The position numbers were made by a program, and so were the translations under genes. The notes under the pieces were generated by a model. The model was given only the letters and a program-made list of their open reading frames with translations. It did no database searches and had not been told where the DNA came from. DNA of 64,000 bases, taken from Francisella orientalis FNO12 (GTDB taxonomy: Bacteria; Pseudomonadota; Gammaproteobacteria; Francisellales; Francisellaceae). The stretch is taken from positions 62,001 to 126,000 of the forward strand of contig NZ_CP011921.2 of assembly GCF_001042525.2 (NCBI RefSeq), written 5' to 3'. Below, in pieces: positions 8,542-18,700 of this stretch (positions within the stretch are counted from its first letter, which is position 1; every line of letters starts with the position of its first letter).

Positions 8542-9234
8542 GTGTTTACGGAGAAAATGGCTTTCACTTATTTTATTACAGTTATATTGATTTTTAATTC
8601 TGGCTGGATTGACAGTATAGTTCTTTACAACTCTTTTGGTGCCAGTGTGGCGGTTATGTCTGGTAACTTGAGGATTTTAGGACATAGTATCGCTGGATCT
8701 GACTGGGTATTTATGTACAAGGTAGCGATACTCGTTTTTGGCTTTATAGTTGGTGCTGCGATTAATGGTGTCATTATGAAAACAGATGCTTATGTTATCT
8801 CAGAAGATCATACTAAGACACTAGTCCTACAAAGTGTAGTAATGCTTACAGGTACATTACTGATAGATATCTTTAGTAATCATCGTGTTATTGATGATTT
8901 ATTTTTGGCTATGGCAATGGGTATGCAGAATAGTTTCACTACGCTGTTTTTTGGAGGTTTTGCTCGAACAACTCATATGACAGGTACAACTACTGACTTG
9001 GGTATTGAAATTGGTAGAGCTTTACGAGGCAAAACAGATAATTTATGGAAAATACCATTTTTTGCTGTATGTATGACAATGTTTGTAGTTGGTAATGCTG
9101 TGGGTGTGATTTGGGTTGAGATTACAGGAGAGTATTTTACTTTGATGCTTTTCCCTTCAGTTATATTACCAATTTTTGTAGGTATCGTGATTCTACTAAC
9201 CTATAATATGAAGGTTAAAAATCATAGTCTTTAG
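8542..9234 (+). CDS. DUF1275 (YoaK-like) membrane protein
   Basis: This is a 230-residue inner-membrane protein of the DUF1275/YoaK family with about six hydrophobic segments. Family features are SGWIDSIVLY and VMSGNLRILG near the N-terminus and AMAMGMQNSF with THMTGTTTDLG in the middle. Function in the family is unknown. GTG 8542 is the start because AAGGAGA lies about 7 bases upstream. It converges with the permease gene and overlaps its end by 4 bases. Confidence 0.8.
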   Translation: MFTEKMAFTYFITVILIFNSGWIDSIVLYNSFGASVAVMSGNLRILGHSIAGSDWVFMYKVAILVFGFIVGAAINGVIMKTDAYVISEDHTKTLVLQSVVMLTGTLLIDIFSNHRVIDDLFLAMAMGMQNSFTTLFFGGFARTTHMTGTTTDLGIEIGRALRGKTDNLWKIPFFAVCMTMFVVGNAVGVIWVEITGEYFTLMLFPSVILPIFVGIVILLTYNMKVKNHSL

Positions 9235-10436
9235 TTTAATGTTGGTAGTAAATCAAAAGAGCTCAAAATCTGTAGAGCGATAATTGCAATTGCAATAAGC
9301 ACTATTAATATAGCTATTACAGAAGAACTAACTAGAACTTTTTGCTTACGGTAGTTTATAACCCATAGCATCATAACAGGTAAAGCAACTTGAAGTACAG
9401 CAACAAAAATACTTGTATAGCCAAGAGCTGTTTTAAAGCCATCTGGATAGGCGATCGCATAAATATAAGCTGGTAAGAATGTTATCACAAAGGCAAGGAT
9501 TTTATGTTTGTGTAAGTTTTCAGCTATTTTGTAAGTATTTCTATTAAAATCAAAAAGTCCTAATGCAACTCCAAGAAACGATGTTGCTAAGGCAAAAAAA
9601 CCAAATAAAAAAGATATTGTCGAGATATATCCAGAACTAGTACTGAAGTGATCAATAATAACTGATGTAATTTCACCAGATTGCTTACCTAAGATACCAG
9701 TAGGTGTTGCAACGGGAAGTGAGCCAAGAGTGGCAAAAATCCATAATAGATAAACTATCAACGGTATTGTGCTACCAATTATAATAGCTTGGCGTAGAGA
9801 TCTTCTATTTGATCCTACATAGGTTCTCAACGTAGGGATTATATGATGAAATCCAAATGAGGTTAGAAGTATGGGAAATGCTGCCCAAATAAAATTAGGA
9901 TTTTTGATCTGATAACTTAGATGATCAACAGAAATGTGTGGGATAAGAACCGTAACTAGTAGTAAAAATGCTAAAAGCTTGCCTGTAAACATGATTTTGT
10001 TTACATGATCAACTAACCTTGTGCTGATATATATAAAGACTCCTAGTACCAATATAAAAATAATCCCTGTGAGTTTTTCTGAGATATTAAAACCAAGACT
10101 TCCTAGGGTTGTCGAAATTAAATAGCCACCCCCGACAGTATATGCAGCTACTAGAGAATACAGCAATAAGATATAACAAATCCAAACTACACCAACACCA
10201 ACAGGACCTAAGGTTTGTCTTGTCATTTCTACAAAATTAGCGCTATCTTCCATTTTTAGGTTAACTTCTGCCAATATTAGAGCCGTAAAAGTCATCAAAG
10301 CCCATATGCTGATAATTAAAATAGAACCTATAAAAAAGCCACAACTCGCTACAGTTGCAGGAATTGCTAACATACCAGCACCAATACATGTGCCGGATAT
10401 AATCATTGCTGCGCCAAATTTTCTTGATAAAAACAT
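9231..10436 (-). CDS. aromatic amino acid permease, HAAAP family (TyrP/Mtr-like)
   Basis: This 401-residue inner-membrane transporter has about eleven membrane segments. The N-terminal GAAMIISGTCIGAGMLAIP is the hallmark of hydroxy/aromatic amino-acid permeases (Mtr, TnaB, TyrP), proton symporters for tryptophan or tyrosine. TSFGFHHIIPTLRTYVG in the middle is also typical. Tryptophan versus tyrosine cannot be decided by eye. It is divergent from rsmG, with about 100 bases between, and shows no lesion. Confidence 0.85.
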   Translation of the reverse strand: MFLSRKFGAAMIISGTCIGAGMLAIPATVASCGFFIGSILIISIWALMTFTALILAEVNLKMEDSANFVEMTRQTLGPVGVGVVWICYILLLYSLVAAYTVGGGYLISTTLGSLGFNISEKLTGIIFILVLGVFIYISTRLVDHVNKIMFTGKLLAFLLLVTVLIPHISVDHLSYQIKNPNFIWAAFPILLTSFGFHHIIPTLRTYVGSNRRSLRQAIIIGSTIPLIVYLLWIFATLGSLPVATPTGILGKQSGEITSVIIDHFSTSSGYISTISFLFGFFALATSFLGVALGLFDFNRNTYKIAENLHKHKILAFVITFLPAYIYAIAYPDGFKTALGYTSIFVAVLQVALPVMMLWVINYRKQKVLVSSSVIAILIVLIAIAIIALQILSSFDLLPTLN

Positions 10437-10534
10437 ATTAGATTGTATAAAAAACTGGAATTTTAAATCCCAACTCTACCATTTAAAGCTTATAATATAT
10501 TTATTATAGCCGATAAGATTGTTATTTCTACAAA

Positions 10535-11149
10535 ATGGATAGTATGAAGGATAAAATTAGGCAAGCTTTGGTTGAGCTTGATATTCTAGCAACAGAAGAG
10601 CGGATAGAGCAATGGCTAGAGTATTTAAAACTTCTTGAGAAGTGGAATAAAGTTTATAATATGACTGCTATTAAGAAGATTGATGATATGTTAGTTAAGC
10701 ACTTATTTGATAGTCTTGCTGTAGCCAAGTATATCAAAGGTAGCTCAACGGTCGATGTTGGTACTGGAGGAGGATTACCAGGAGTGGTTTTGGCGATATT
10801 ATATCCGCAACATCAGTTTACTCTAGTTGATAGTGTTGGCAAAAAAATCATGTTTCTCAAAAATGTCAAAAAAAGCTTAGGCTTGGATAACATTAATCTA
10901 TTAAATATACGCATTGAAAACTTAGACGGTAGTTTTGATAATATTATATCGCGCGCATTTAGCTCAATTGATACATTTTATGAATTATGTAAGCATTTCT
11001 TAACTAAAGATAATCAGATGTTAGCTATGAAAGGTCCGGATTTAGAAGAGCAGAACTTAGTATCTTTGCTGTTGGATATTGAAAAGCATAGCATAAAAGT
11101 TCCTTTCTTGAATGCTGAGAGAAACCTTATTGTAATGAGAAAAAAGTAA
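10535..11149 (+). CDS. rsmG: 16S rRNA (guanine527-N7)-methyltransferase RsmG
   Basis: RsmG (GidB) methylates G527 of 16S rRNA using S-adenosylmethionine; its loss gives low-level streptomycin resistance in other bacteria. The SAM site VDVGTGGGLPGVVLAI lies near residue 70, preceded by LLEKWNKVYNMTAI and KHLFDSLA, all family-typical. Length is normal at 204 residues. ATG 10535 or 10544 may be used. The stop overlaps the start of the next gene (TAATG), so the two are probably translated together. Confidence 0.92.
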   Translation: MDSMKDKIRQALVELDILATEERIEQWLEYLKLLEKWNKVYNMTAIKKIDDMLVKHLFDSLAVAKYIKGSSTVDVGTGGGLPGVVLAILYPQHQFTLVDSVGKKIMFLKNVKKSLGLDNINLLNIRIENLDGSFDNIISRAFSSIDTFYELCKHFLTKDNQMLAMKGPDLEEQNLVSLLLDIEKHSIKVPFLNAERNLIVMRKK

Positions 11150-11814
11150 TGATTGATAAAGAGTTTATTCAAAACTCATATACGAGTATCATCAAAAATA
11201 TAGATTTAAGAGCTAGATTACTAGCTGTAAGTAAGTATCAGTCTATCGAGAAAATAGAATATTTAGCAAGTCTTGGACAGTTGGATTTTGGCGAAAATTA
11301 TTTTCAAGAGTTAGAGCAGAAGGCCCAGCAATTACCAGATCTAAAATGGCATTTTATTGGTTCACTGCAATCGCGTAAAATAAAGCATATTGTCAAATAT
11401 GTTGATTCAATTCAAAGTGTAGAGAAAATAGAGCATCTTGAGAAAATAAATAAAGCCGCCATTAATGAAAATAAGCATATAGATGTTTTCTTACAAATAA
11501 ATATAGATGATGATATTAATAAGTTTGGTTTTAAATCAACTCAATTAGAGGATGTTGTTGAAGCTATAGTTAAAGCGAAAAAATTCGGTAATCTAAAGGT
11601 GGTTGGACTAATGTGTATACCTGAAAAATCAAACTCTCCGGAGAAGAGCTTTGCAAAAATGAAGGTATTTTTTGGCACTATTAACGCTAGTTTAGCTAAT
11701 GAGCTAAAACTATCGAGACTGTCAATGGGAATGAGTGCTGATTATAAATTAGCTATACAGTATGGCAGTACAGATGTCAGGATTGGAAGTAGTCTTTTTG
11801 GTATTAGAAAATAA
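11149..11814 (+). CDS. YggS/PLPBP family pyridoxal-phosphate homeostasis protein
   Basis: This 221-residue TIM-barrel protein binds pyridoxal phosphate and buffers vitamin B6 in the cytoplasm (YggS/PROSC family). The PLP lysine is in LLAVSKYQ near residue 27. Other family signatures are FGENYFQE, WHFIGSLQSRKIK, GLMCIP and LSMGMSADYKLAIQYGSTDVRIGSSLFG. Its ATG overlaps the rsmG stop. It is intact and widely conserved, although usually near proC/yggT rather than rsmG. Confidence 0.92.
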   Translation: MIDKEFIQNSYTSIIKNIDLRARLLAVSKYQSIEKIEYLASLGQLDFGENYFQELEQKAQQLPDLKWHFIGSLQSRKIKHIVKYVDSIQSVEKIEHLEKINKAAINENKHIDVFLQINIDDDINKFGFKSTQLEDVVEAIVKAKKFGNLKVVGLMCIPEKSNSPEKSFAKMKVFFGTINASLANELKLSRLSMGMSADYKLAIQYGSTDVRIGSSLFGIRK

Positions 11815-11826
11815 GATTAATTCGTA

Positions 11827-12640
11827 TTATAGTATTTGTTTTGATACTACTAAATTTACAAACTCTTTAACTTTGGGCTGCACAAATTTGTTTTTGGCAT
11901 AGCAAACATAGATATCTTGTTGATCCAAAAACTCGTCTCTAAGCAAAACTCCACAAGTTTACCGTTTTGTATTTCATCTTTTACTATATATTCATGAAAT
12001 TGAGCAATTCCAAAACCATTTAAGACACATTCTTTTATAAATTCAATATTATTGGTAGATAGATCGTAGGGTAATATTTGAGGATTTAAATTATTTTTTT
12101 TGATACTTACAAGAGCTGTAGTTCTAGACTTATGAGGGATATATTTATGACTTGCTAGATCAGATAAGCTAGATGGGATACCATTATGCTCTAAGTATAT
12201 TGGACTTGCGCATAGTATGTATCTTGTTGTAGCTATTTTACGTGCAATAATATCTTCAGGAGGCGTCCAATTAACACCGAGAATTATATCCGTTTCTTGA
12301 GCTTTAAAGTTAGGCATTCTCTCTTTAATATTTATTTCGATTTTAACCCTTTTGAATCTCTCAGAGTATTCTTTGATAAGACCTATTAGAACACTCTTGG
12401 TAAAAAATGAGGAAGTATTTATCTTTAGCGTGCCGGATGGCTCGCTATGAAAAGATTCTGCTAAATCATGAATGTTTTCAATTTCATTTTGCAGTGTTTT
12501 ACAATATTCAAATAAGAGCTTACCTTCATGTGTCAAAGACAGTCTACGGGTTGTTCTAATGAGTAGGTCAACTTTGAGCTCTTTTTCTAATTGTTTAATA
12601 GTATGACTTACAGCAGCTTTGTTATACCAAGAGCATTCGC
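11827..12640 (-). pseudogene. LysR-family regulator, truncated at the N-terminus and frameshifted
   Basis: The HTH core is clear (KAAVSHTIKQLEKELKVDLL, then TRRLSLTHEGKLL), followed by a LysR effector domain. About 35 N-terminal residues are gone: upstream of KAAVSHT the sequence becomes the broken MFS gene on the other strand. Near 11935-11950 the frame shifts. The correct C-terminus (DEFLDQQDIYVCYAKNK..., ending at the TAA at 11827-11829) lies in another frame and would be restored by one extra T. The regulator probably controlled the adjacent, equally dead transporter. Confidence 0.8.
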
Positions 12641-13653
12641 TGTATTTGTAAAAATGAGTCAAATAATATATGGTCCATTAGCTAAGCGTTATGGAGATGT
12701 TAATACTCTAAGGATAGGTCTTCTAATAAATATAGTTGGTATCATAATATGTTTGTTTGGTGGATATATATTATCAATGCCTATATTACTAGTGGGTAGG
12801 TTTATAACAGCAATAGGATCCTCTGCAGGTTTTTATCATATTAAATAATTCTGTTGAGCCTAGTAGGGCTAAGATAGCATTATCTTTTGCAACGATATCT
12901 TTTGCATTATCTGTAAGTTTAGCTGTCTTAATTGGAGGAGTAATTAGTACTTATACTAATTGGAATTATTGTTTTTATGTATTGCTTATCCATGGATTGG
13001 TTATGTTAGGTTGTAGCTTTATGTATCAAAATAATAAAGATCTCGGTTATGTACTAAATATTACTAATATTTTAAAGGGTTATAGTGATGCTCTTAGCAA
13101 TAAAAAATTGATAATTTTTGCTCTTACTATTGGTGTTATGGCAGTGTTTAGTTACAGTTATTCTATAGCTAACCCATTTATTACACATCAAATGTTTGGT
13201 TTTAGTAGTACTAAATATGGTTTATGGAATACTATGACTATCGTGGGTATTTTAGTAGGTTCTTTTATGGTTGCTAGAATTATTAATAAATATACTAGTG
13301 AAAGTATACTTATAATTGCTCTAATAGTACTTATGGTATTGTTTATATTGCTTGCTCTACTATATTTTTTGGGAGCTGTTACACCAATTGTGTTTTTTGG
13401 GTTAGCAACATTGATGTATTTTGTCGCTAACTTTATTTATCCAGCTGCATCTCACTTAGCATCTAATGCCATAGAGTGTCGAGCAAATGCTTCTAGCACA
13501 ATGAATTTTGTAAATATGTTAACTGCTGTGATAGGTGTTACAATTATGGGATATATTCCTCTTGCATATATGAGGAGCTTTATATTGATTTGTTTAGTAT
13601 TACCATTAGTTTGTCTGTTATTGATTTTTATAACTATCTCAAAGTCAGCATAA
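12620..13653 (+). pseudogene. MFS drug/metabolite transporter (Bcr/CflA-like) remnant
   Basis: Reading begins abruptly in membrane helix 2 (SQIIYGPLAKRYGD, the motif-A loop), so the start and first helix are missing. Near 12830-12840 the frame shifts. The continuation (VFIILNNSVEPSRAKIALSF...) is in the next frame and stays open to 13653, with the remaining helices. Loss of the start coincides with loss of the LysR start on the other strand, indicating a single deletion of the shared intergenic region. Confidence 0.8.
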
Positions 13654-13735
13654 AAAATAAAATTGTAGCTATTCTCTAGCTATCAAAAATCTAATATAGT
13701 AAAATTTTCTTTAATAGATAAGCTTAGTGAAAGTC

Positions 13736-14332
13736 ATGACTTCTTTAGATAAGATTAATAGTTATTTTGAAAGTAGCATCCAAGCAAAAATTGAAACAGC
13801 TAATGTGCTACCTCCAGCTATTGCACAGGCTGTAAAAGCTATAGTATCTTGCCTAGAAAAGGGTGGTAAGATCTTGGTGTGTGGCAATGGTGGTTCAGCT
13901 GCTATAGCCCAGCATTTCACATCTAAACTTCTGAACCATTTTGATATGGAGAGACCACCTCTTCCTGCGATAGCATTAACAGCCGATGTTGCAACTATTA
14001 CAGCTATTGGAGATCGCTATGGCTTTGCTCATGTTTTTTCTAAACAAGTAGCGGCGTTGGGTAATGAGGATGATATCTTATTGGTAATCTCGGCTAATGG
14101 CGATTCGCAAAATATTATAAATGCTGTTGAAGAAGCTCATGATCTAGACATGAAGGTTGTAGCATTAACCGGTGCAAATGGTGGTAGGCTACAAACTATG
14201 TATAATCTAGACGATATCGAGTTAAGAGTTCCTTCTGATAATGTAGCAAATATTCAAGAGAATCATTTCCTTATAATTCATTGCTTGTGTGATATTATAG
14301 ATCAGAAATTATTCGTAGGCTTAGAAGATTAA
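13736..14332 (+). CDS. SIS-domain protein (GmhA/DiaA family)
   Basis: This is a single SIS domain of about 198 residues. GGKILVCGNGGSAAIAQHF is the sugar-phosphate loop, followed by TADVATITAIGDRYGF and LLVISANGDSQNI, the pattern of phosphoheptose isomerase GmhA and the DnaA-binding homologue DiaA. GmhA makes heptose precursors. The neighbouring BamE-like lipoprotein recalls the E. coli diaA region, so DiaA is a real alternative. ATG 13736 and GTG 13727 are both possible starts. Confidence 0.8.
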   Translation: MTSLDKINSYFESSIQAKIETANVLPPAIAQAVKAIVSCLEKGGKILVCGNGGSAAIAQHFTSKLLNHFDMERPPLPAIALTADVATITAIGDRYGFAHVFSKQVAALGNEDDILLVISANGDSQNIINAVEEAHDLDMKVVALTGANGGRLQTMYNLDDIELRVPSDNVANIQENHFLIIHCLCDIIDQKLFVGLED

Positions 14333-14337
14333 TTATA

Positions 14338-14697
14338 ATGATATTGAAATTTGTATTAAAGAGTTTGTGTATAGTTTCGTTTTTCCTAAGCTTATCTGCT
14401 TGTGGAGTTATTGAGCCTTATACAGCTCCTGTACCTCAAGGTAAAGAAATCAAGAATAAAAAACTTTTTGATATCAAGCCTAATATGACTAAAGGCGAGG
14501 TTGTTTATATATTAGGTTCTCCAGATATTATCGATACTTTTAATCCAAACCAGTACATTTATATAAATACATATAAAAAACACATGACAGACACTGATTT
14601 TAGTGAGTTAAAGCTTATACTTACCTTTAATAACCAAGACAGGTTAATAGGTATATCTGGTAACTACGCTCCACCAACTGATGAACCGGTGTTTTAA
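14338..14697 (+). CDS. bamE: BamE/SmpA-like outer membrane lipoprotein
   Basis: This 119-residue lipoprotein has a signal peptide with lipobox LSAC (Cys about residue 22). The mature part has the SmpA/OmlA pattern: YTAPVPQGKEI, then NMTKGEVVYILGSPDI and a C-terminal LTFNNQDRLIGISG. BamE is a small accessory of the BAM complex that inserts beta-barrel proteins in the outer membrane. It follows the SIS-domain gene after 5 bases and abuts the convergent gene at 14698. Confidence 0.85.
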   Translation: MILKFVLKSLCIVSFFLSLSACGVIEPYTAPVPQGKEIKNKKLFDIKPNMTKGEVVYILGSPDIIDTFNPNQYIYINTYKKHMTDTDFSELKLILTFNNQDRLIGISGNYAPPTDEPVF

Positions 14698-15057
14698 TTA
14701 TTGTTCTAAACCAAAATAAAACTCAGTATCTGTTTCATTTACAATTACACGATAATCTATAGAGACATCAGAATCATTACATAAAGATTTCAAGTCATTC
14801 AATAAAATATTTCCTAATAATTTCCTTAGTTCAGGAATTCTACCAGGTAGAATGTCAATCTCAAGTTGAATAAAACCATCAAAGTTACTCGAACTGTCGC
14901 CAACTACATAAGTTTTGCATGGGTATATAAGAGTTCTACATGTATGTATATCTGTATTAATAACTTCAACAAGTGTAGAGTGTAGGTCTCTACAAAAGTC
15001 ATCTAATTTATCCGAGATTTTAATATTATCTGTATAGTGAATTTTAATTGTAGTCAT
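14698..15057 (-). CDS. 5-carboxymethyl-2-hydroxymuconate isomerase-like protein
   Basis: This 119-residue protein resembles the CHMI branch of the tautomerase superfamily. The weak features are an N-terminal IHYTDNI, YVVGDSSSNFDGFIQLEIDILPGR in the middle (compare the family VGD..F.H..L.I..GR) and a final charged strand. The usual N-terminal catalytic proline is not at position 2 (MTTIKI), so activity is doubtful. The family assignment is by eye. It ends one base after the convergent bamE stop. Confidence 0.5.
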   Translation of the reverse strand: MTTIKIHYTDNIKISDKLDDFCRDLHSTLVEVINTDIHTCRTLIYPCKTYVVGDSSSNFDGFIQLEIDILPGRIPELRKLLGNILLNDLKSLCNDSDVSIDYRVIVNETDTEFYFGLEQ

Positions 15058-15146
15058 AAAATAACCAATCCTCTGTTAGTACAGAAAATAATAACACAAG
15101 TGAGCGGAGTATTATTTATAGAAGAAATTTGATAAAAAAGAAATAA

Positions 15147-15419
15147 TTAAGCAGCTGTAGAAAGAGCTTTGATTTTAGCACTTAAACGAGACTTATGTCT
15201 AGCAGCCTTGTTCTTGTGGATTAGACCTTTAGAAGCATATTTATCTAAAATAGGAACTACTTTTGCGAAGTTCTCTTTAGCAGCTTCAATATCACCTTTC
15301 TCGATCGCATAAGAAGCTTTCTTTAGGAAAGTTCTCATCATAGAACGACGTGCAACGTTATGTTGACGATTTCTTTCAGCTTGAATAATTCTCTTTTTTG
15401 CTTGTTTTGAGTTAGCCAA
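15147..15419 (-). CDS. rpsT: 30S ribosomal protein S20
   Basis: This 90-residue, highly basic protein starts [20 protein letters not shown], the classical S20 start, with [15 protein letters not shown] and [16 protein letters not shown] further on. S20 binds 16S rRNA early in 30S assembly. It is transcribed away from lepA, with a long leader of more than 100 bases; S20 genes in other bacteria are controlled through the leader. Confidence 0.97.
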   Translation of the reverse strand: MANSKQAKKRIIQAERNRQHNVARRSMMRTFLKKASYAIEKGDIEAAKENFAKVVPILDKYASKGLIHKNKAARHKSRLSAKIKALSTAA

Positions 15420-15516
15420 TTTAATTCTCCAGTTTTAATTTTTTAACTTTTTATAACCTTAGGCTTCTCTAGGGGATACGTGAGAAACACAAATATATAA
15501 ATTTAATAGCTAAAGT

Positions 15517-15545
15517 ATTTTGCATATATTGTACATTTTTGTCAA
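15517..15545 (-). promoter_or_regulatory. candidate rpsT promoter
   Basis: On the minus strand TTGACA (15545-15540) is followed, after 17 bases, by CAAAAT (about 15522-15517), a 4/6 match to the -10 consensus. It lies about 100 bases upstream of rpsT. No experimental support; the perfect -35 box is the main evidence. Confidence 0.4.
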
Positions 15546-15687
15546 CAGAATTTGTAATATTATTAATGAATATTTCGTTATTTAAATATCGCAATCACTA
15601 CATTTTAGACTCATTTTATAGCATAATAGGTATCTAGATTTATTAAATAAAAAATTACTTCTTAGTAACAAAAAGAGCTTAAATATT

Positions 15688-17472
15688 ATGAAAAACATTA
15701 GAAACTTTTCGATAATTGCACATATTGACCATGGTAAGTCGACTTTGTCAGATAGATTTATACAGGTGTGTAATGGTCTTAGTGAGCGTGAAATGAAAGA
15801 GCAAGTCTTAGACTCAATGGATATAGAAAGAGAGCGTGGAATCACAATCAAGGCACAGTCTGTAACTTTAGACTATGTGGCTAGAGATGGTCAAACATAT
15901 CAGCTCAATTTTATTGACACTCCTGGACATGTGGATTTCTCTTATGAGGTATCGCGTTCATTAGCAGCTTGTGAGGGTGCTCTGCTGGTTGTAGATGCTG
16001 CGCAAGGTGTTGAAGCTCAGACAGTGGCTAATTGTTATACTGCTATTGATCAGAATCTGGAAGTGATACCAATTTTAAATAAAATTGATTTACCATCCGC
16101 AGAGCCTGATAGAGTCGCAGAAGAGATTGAAGAAATTATTGGTATCGATGCCACTAGAGCAACTACATGTAGTGCTAAAACAGGTATAGGTGTTGAGGAT
16201 GTTTTAGAAACGATTGTTGCTAAAGTTCCAGCGCCAGAGGGTGATGTTAATGCAAAACTACAAGCTTTAATAATAGACTCATGGTTTGATAATTATCTTG
16301 GAGTTGTTTCTCTTGTAAGAATCAAAAATGGTACTCTCAAAAAAGGTGAGAAATTCAAGGTTATGTCAACGGGGATTTCATATCAAGTTGATAGAGTTGG
16401 GGTATTTACACCTAAGATGAAAGACCTAGATCATTTAAAAGCAGGTGAGGTTGGTTTTATTGTTGCAGGTATTAAGGACATTCATGGAGCTCCGGTAGGT
16501 GATACTTTAACTCATACGCACAATCCAACTGATAAGCCTGTTCCAGGATTTAAAAAAGTTCAACCACAAGTCTATGCAGGGATGTTTACTATAAGCTCTG
16601 ATGATTATCCTGATTTTAGAGAAGCTTTAGATAAGCTAAGTCTAAATGATGCTTCATTATTTTTCGAGCCAGAAGTATCACAAGCTCTAGGTTTTGGTTT
16701 TAGATGTGGTTTCTTAGGTATGCTACATATGGAGATTATCCAAGAAAGATTAGAGAGAGAATATAACCTTGATTTGATTACTTCAGCTCCTACAGTTGTT
16801 TATAAGGCTATCAAAAAGGATGGTGAGACTATAGATGTTGATAACCCATCAAAATTGCCAGAGCCAGGTGCAATAGCAGAGATACATGAACCAATTGTAA
16901 GAGCGAATATTCTTGTGCCAAAAGATTATGTTGGTAGTGTAATTACAATATGTGTTGAGAAAAGAGGTGTACAGGTTGACCTTAATTATGTTGGTAGTCA
17001 GGTTTCTATAACTTATGATTTACCTATGATTGAAGTGGTATCGGATTTTTTTGATACCCTTAAATCTGTTACAAAAGGTTACGGATCTTTAGACTACGAG
17101 TTAATTCGCTATGAAGCAGCGGATATGGTTCGTTTAGATGTACTTATCAATGGCGATAAAGTTGATGCTCTAGCAAGTATTGTGCATAAAGATCAAGCTA
17201 AGTATAAAGGTAGAGAGCTGGTTGAGCGTCTTAAAGAACTAATTCCAAGACAAATGTTTGAAGTTGCAATTCAAGCAGCTATAGGAGGAATTATTGTTGC
17301 CAGAAGTACTGTTAAAGCATTGCGTAAGAACGTTTTAGCAAAATGTTATGGTGGTGATGTCTCGCGTAAGAAAAAGCTGTTAGAGAAGCAAAAAGAGGGT
17401 AAAAAGAGAATGAAGAATATCGGTTCTGTAGAGATTCCTCAAGAAGCTTTCTTGTCAGTTTTGAAGAAGTAG
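15688..17472 (+). CDS. lepA: elongation factor 4 (LepA)
   Basis: LepA is a ribosome-associated GTPase acting in translation under stress. It has the full G-domain set: AHIDHGKST at residues 11-19, DTPGHVDF, and NKIDLPSA for guanine recognition. These are followed by EF-G-like domains and the LepA-specific C-terminal domain ([20 protein letters not shown], then [17 protein letters not shown]). Length is 594 residues, normal. Usually lepA precedes lepB; here mnmA follows instead. Confidence 0.97.
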   Translation: MKNIRNFSIIAHIDHGKSTLSDRFIQVCNGLSEREMKEQVLDSMDIERERGITIKAQSVTLDYVARDGQTYQLNFIDTPGHVDFSYEVSRSLAACEGALLVVDAAQGVEAQTVANCYTAIDQNLEVIPILNKIDLPSAEPDRVAEEIEEIIGIDATRATTCSAKTGIGVEDVLETIVAKVPAPEGDVNAKLQALIIDSWFDNYLGVVSLVRIKNGTLKKGEKFKVMSTGISYQVDRVGVFTPKMKDLDHLKAGEVGFIVAGIKDIHGAPVGDTLTHTHNPTDKPVPGFKKVQPQVYAGMFTISSDDYPDFREALDKLSLNDASLFFEPEVSQALGFGFRCGFLGMLHMEIIQERLEREYNLDLITSAPTVVYKAIKKDGETIDVDNPSKLPEPGAIAEIHEPIVRANILVPKDYVGSVITICVEKRGVQVDLNYVGSQVSITYDLPMIEVVSDFFDTLKSVTKGYGSLDYELIRYEAADMVRLDVLINGDKVDALASIVHKDQAKYKGRELVERLKELIPRQMFEVAIQAAIGGIIVARSTVKALRKNVLAKCYGGDVSRKKKLLEKQKEGKKRMKNIGSVEIPQEAFLSVLKK

Positions 17473-17480
17473 TATTTATA

Positions 17481-17518
17481 GTTATTACTATTTGTAGTAA
17501 CAGATCATTGATCTGTTA
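17481..17518 (+). promoter_or_regulatory. two overlapping hairpins between lepA and mnmA
   Basis: TAACAGATC (17498-17506) and GATCTGTTA (17510-17518) form a perfect 9-bp stem with a 3-base loop. GTTATTAC (17481-17488) and GTAGTAAC (17494-17501) form a second stem with one wobble pair. They share TAAC (17498-17501), so they cannot form together. No T-run follows, so this is not a standard terminator. Confidence 0.4.
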
Positions 17519-17583
17519 GCTTATATTGATTCTACCGTAAGGCACGCTGTGCTGTGACTACAAAAGGGTATAGATATTTAAAT

Positions 17584-18663
17584 ATGCAAAATAAAAAAAT
17601 AATAGTAGGTATCTCAGGAGGTGTTGATTCATCTGTTTCAGCTCTGCTTTTAAAACAGCAAGGCTATGATGTAACTGGTGTATTTATGAAAAACTGGGAA
17701 GAAGATGATACCGATGAGTTTTGCTCAGCAGAACAAGATATTGCTGATGCTCAAGCAGTCTGTGATTCTATCTGTATACCTTTTAAGAAAATAAACTTTG
17801 CTGCAGCATATTGGGATAATGTTTTTGAACACTTTCTAACAGAATATAAAGCTGGTAGAACACCTAATCCAGATATCTTATGCAATAAAGAGATTAAATT
17901 CAAAGCTTTTTTGAGCTATGTACACCTATTAGGGGGCGATTATATTGCTACAGGGCATTATGCTCGTACTAGAGTGGCTGATGATGGTTCGGTACAGTTA
18001 GTCAAAGGTCTTGATGATAGTAAGGATCAGACATATTTCTTATACACACTTGGTCAAGAGCAGTTAAAACAGACGATGTTTCCTATTGGTGATATTGAAA
18101 AATCTAGAGTACGTGAGATAGCCAAAGAGAATAATCTAGTAACCTTCGATAAGAAAGATAGTACTGGGATATGTTTCATAGGCGAGCGTAAGTTTAAAGA
18201 TTTTTTATCGAAATTTTTGCCAGCTCAAAAAGGAGAGATACATGATGAAAACGGTATCAAGATTGGCATGCATGATGGGCTTATGTACTATACGATTGGA
18301 CAAAGACAGGGTCTTGGTATAGGTGGTGTGAAAAATCGTCCTGAGATACCATGGTTCGCAGCCAAAAAAGACTTAGAAAACAATGTTTTGATTGCTGTTC
18401 AGGGCCATGATCACCCAATGCTATTCAAAGATACATTACAAGCTATAGATCTTAGCTGGGTAGCAGGTAAAGCTCCAGCAGATAGTTTTAGATGTAGTGC
18501 TAAAGTTCGCTATAGACAAAAAGATCAGACTTGTAATGTACACGTGAATCATGATGGTTCAGTTAAAGTAGTTTTTGATGATTCACAAAGAGCAATCACT
18601 CCTGGACAATCTGTGGTCTTTTATGACAATGATGTTTGTTTAGGGGGGGGTATAATTATTTAG
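17584..18663 (+). CDS. mnmA: tRNA-specific 2-thiouridylase MnmA
   Basis: MnmA adds the 2-thio group to U34 of tRNA-Lys, -Glu and -Gln, using ATP and sulfur relayed by Tus proteins. It has the PP-loop SGGVDSSVS at residues 11-19, catalytic Cys motifs [12 protein letters not shown] and [10 protein letters not shown], and the C-terminal [20 protein letters not shown] 17584 gives the family N-terminus [13 protein letters not shown]; the upstream GTG at 17554 adds 10 unsupported residues. The gene ends in a run of eight G (18643-18650), unusual in this AT-rich DNA. Confidence 0.95.
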   Translation: MQNKKIIVGISGGVDSSVSALLLKQQGYDVTGVFMKNWEEDDTDEFCSAEQDIADAQAVCDSICIPFKKINFAAAYWDNVFEHFLTEYKAGRTPNPDILCNKEIKFKAFLSYVHLLGGDYIATGHYARTRVADDGSVQLVKGLDDSKDQTYFLYTLGQEQLKQTMFPIGDIEKSRVREIAKENNLVTFDKKDSTGICFIGERKFKDFLSKFLPAQKGEIHDENGIKIGMHDGLMYYTIGQRQGLGIGGVKNRPEIPWFAAKKDLENNVLIAVQGHDHPMLFKDTLQAIDLSWVAGKAPADSFRCSAKVRYRQKDQTCNVHVNHDGSVKVVFDDSQRAITPGQSVVFYDNDVCLGGGIII

Positions 18664-18700
18664 ATTTCTATCAATATTTATTATTAATTATTGTCACTTG

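Noticed and set aside
15582-15851. minus-strand ORF opposite the lepA start
   Set aside because: Antisense of lepA; no recognisable protein.
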